Positions 63,354 to 64,000 of a stretch of 64,000 nucleotides of DNA are shown here, in pieces. Every line of letters starts with the position of its first letter. Positions within the stretch are counted from its first letter, which is position 1. The notes beneath the pieces were generated by a model. The model worked only from the letters and a program-made list of their open reading frames with translations, had not been told where the DNA came from and made no database searches. The stretch comes from Tahibacter amnicola (GTDB lineage Bacteria > Pseudomonadota > Gammaproteobacteria > Xanthomonadales > Rhodanobacteraceae), in contig NZ_CP104694.1 of the NCBI RefSeq assembly GCF_025398735.1, forward strand, positions 2,257,001-2,321,000, in the 5' to 3' direction. The translations under genes and the position numbers were made by a program.

Positions 63354-64000
63354 TCAGAACAGCACGGACGCCATCTTGCGCCGGTAGGTGCCGACGAGGT
63401 CCGCGTCGTCGAGCACGTTGAACGCAGCGATCAGGCGCTTCTTCGCCAAGCCGTCGTTCCAGCTGCGATCGGTCCGGAGAATGTGGAGGAAGTTGTCGAG
63501 ACCTGCCGTCGTGTCGCCGCTGACCACCTGGTACACCGCAAGCAGGTCGCGCGCCGCGTGATCGTTGGCGTCCTGGTCCAGGCGCTGGCGCAGTTCCGGC
63601 AGGGCCGGCGCGCCGTCCAGCGCGCGGGCGAAATCGAGCTGGCCGCGCAGCCGGACGGCGCGGGCATCGCCAGTGAGCTTGGGCGGCAGCGAATCCAGTT
63701 CGGCTTCCGCGGCTGAGGCGTTGCCCAGTTGCATGAAGGCCTGGGCGAGTTCCAGCTTCAGCTCGGGCTGGTCCGGATGGGCGGCAATTTCCTGTTGCAG
63801 GCGTGTGACAGTCTGCGTGGGAGATTCATCCAGCGTCAGCTCTTCCTCGACCGTCATGTCGACGCCCGGAACGATCTCGTGCCGGGCAAGGAATTCCCGG
63901 ATAGCCTGCTCCGGAAGGGCGCCCATGAACCCGTCGATCATCTGACCGCCCTTGAGCAGCACGACCGTGGGCAGGGAACGGATGCCGAACACGGCAGCCA
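63354..64000 (-). CDS. cnoX: Thioredoxin-TPR chaperone CnoX/YbbN, N-terminus outside window
   Basis: Only the C-terminal ~215 residues are inside; the frame runs off the edge (AAVFGIRSLPTVVLLKGGQM). The visible part includes the end of a thioredoxin fold with cis-Pro (SLPTVVLL), a linker (PGVDMTVEEELTLDESPTQ), then TPR-like helices (QQEIAAHPDQPELKLELAQA, LDFARALDGAPALPELRQRL, HAARDLLAVYQVVSGDTTAG). CnoX protects proteins from oxidative over-oxidation and delivers them to GroEL. The active-site region (CXXC or SXXC) lies outside. Confidence 0.85.
   Translation of the reverse strand, partial: AAVFGIRSLPTVVLLKGGQMIDGFMGALPEQAIREFLARHEIVPGVDMTVEEELTLDESPTQTVTRLQQEIAAHPDQPELKLELAQAFMQLGNASAAEAELDSLPPKLTGDARAVRLRGQLDFARALDGAPALPELRQRLDQDANDHAARDLLAVYQVVSGDTTAGLDNFLHILRTDRSWNDGLAKKRLIAAFNVLDDADLVGTYRRKMASVLF

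Noticed and set aside
1..64000. Search for tRNA genes, CRISPR arrays, insertion sequences and prophage genes
   Set aside because: I saw no cloverleaf with a CCA-type end, no spaced repeats, and no transposase or phage structural motifs; a profile search was not possible here.

Overview
This 64 kb window is ordinary high-GC chromosome, by eye about two thirds G+C. It probably comes from a gammaproteobacterium of the Xanthomonadales (Lysobacterales), perhaps Rhodanobacteraceae or a relative. The reasons are a DUF3247 gene, Bpt arginyltransferase, PurT, zinc-free GltX, an SPFH gene followed by a small ribbon-helix-helix gene, many sensor kinases, and several large exported hydrolases. The family name is an inference. 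I see no rRNA, tRNA, CRISPR array, prophage or insertion sequence. Genes are dense on both strands, and long open frames opposite real genes are a by-product of base composition.

Layout. 1-3.1 kb: a secreted nuclease/phosphatase-family protein (cut by the window edge) behind a Tat-exported phospholipase C. 3.6-9.4 kb: a small protein, an alcohol dehydrogenase with a divergent LysR regulator, ligase LigD, a DUF421 membrane protein and a small ORF. 9.6-15.4 kb: signalling, with a frameshifted hybrid histidine kinase, a KGG stress protein and a GAF-GGDEF-EAL-REC protein whose GGDEF and EAL motifs are both degenerate. 15.7-18.3 kb: a sterol-desaturase-type hydroxylase divergent from a TetR regulator with two palindromes between them, then overlapping amidase and NlpC/P60 lipoprotein genes. 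18.5-29.9 kb: mostly housekeeping (alpha/beta hydrolase, rlmL, a methyltransferase, gltX, ispA, xseB, tilS, accA) with small membrane or exported proteins.

29.9-44.0 kb: a 1115-residue propeller histidine kinase, a large exported subtilase, a Spy/CpxP-like periplasmic protein divergent from an OmpR/EnvZ-type pair across a perfect 13-bp inverted repeat, a VOC protein, an Fpg/Nei glycosylase and a cache-domain histidine kinase. 44.0-49.6 kb: an RHH regulator divergent from an SRPBCC protein, trxC, an unknown protein, a TPR sulfotransferase, an M15 peptidase, and the SPFH/RHH pair. 49.7-64.0 kb: a FAD oxidoreductase, a coupled transglutaminase and propeller-like pair, purT, an exported protein with an Hfq/Sm-like core, bpt, a DUF2007-type protein, tesB, a DUF502 protein, a kinase-SUMF1 fusion, a P-loop kinase, two unknown proteins, a DUF4442 protein and the C-terminal part of cnoX/ybbN.

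Two genes, tilS and the hybrid kinase, are broken by single-base shifts in short G/C runs, and a third (the GGDEF/EAL gene) probably has one at its 5' end. TilS is normally essential, so base-calling error is the likeliest cause, and reading frames here should be used with that in mind. The most interesting novel candidates are the exported Sm-like protein, the doubly degenerate GGDEF/EAL-REC protein, and several small regulator/target pairs with clear operator-like repeats.
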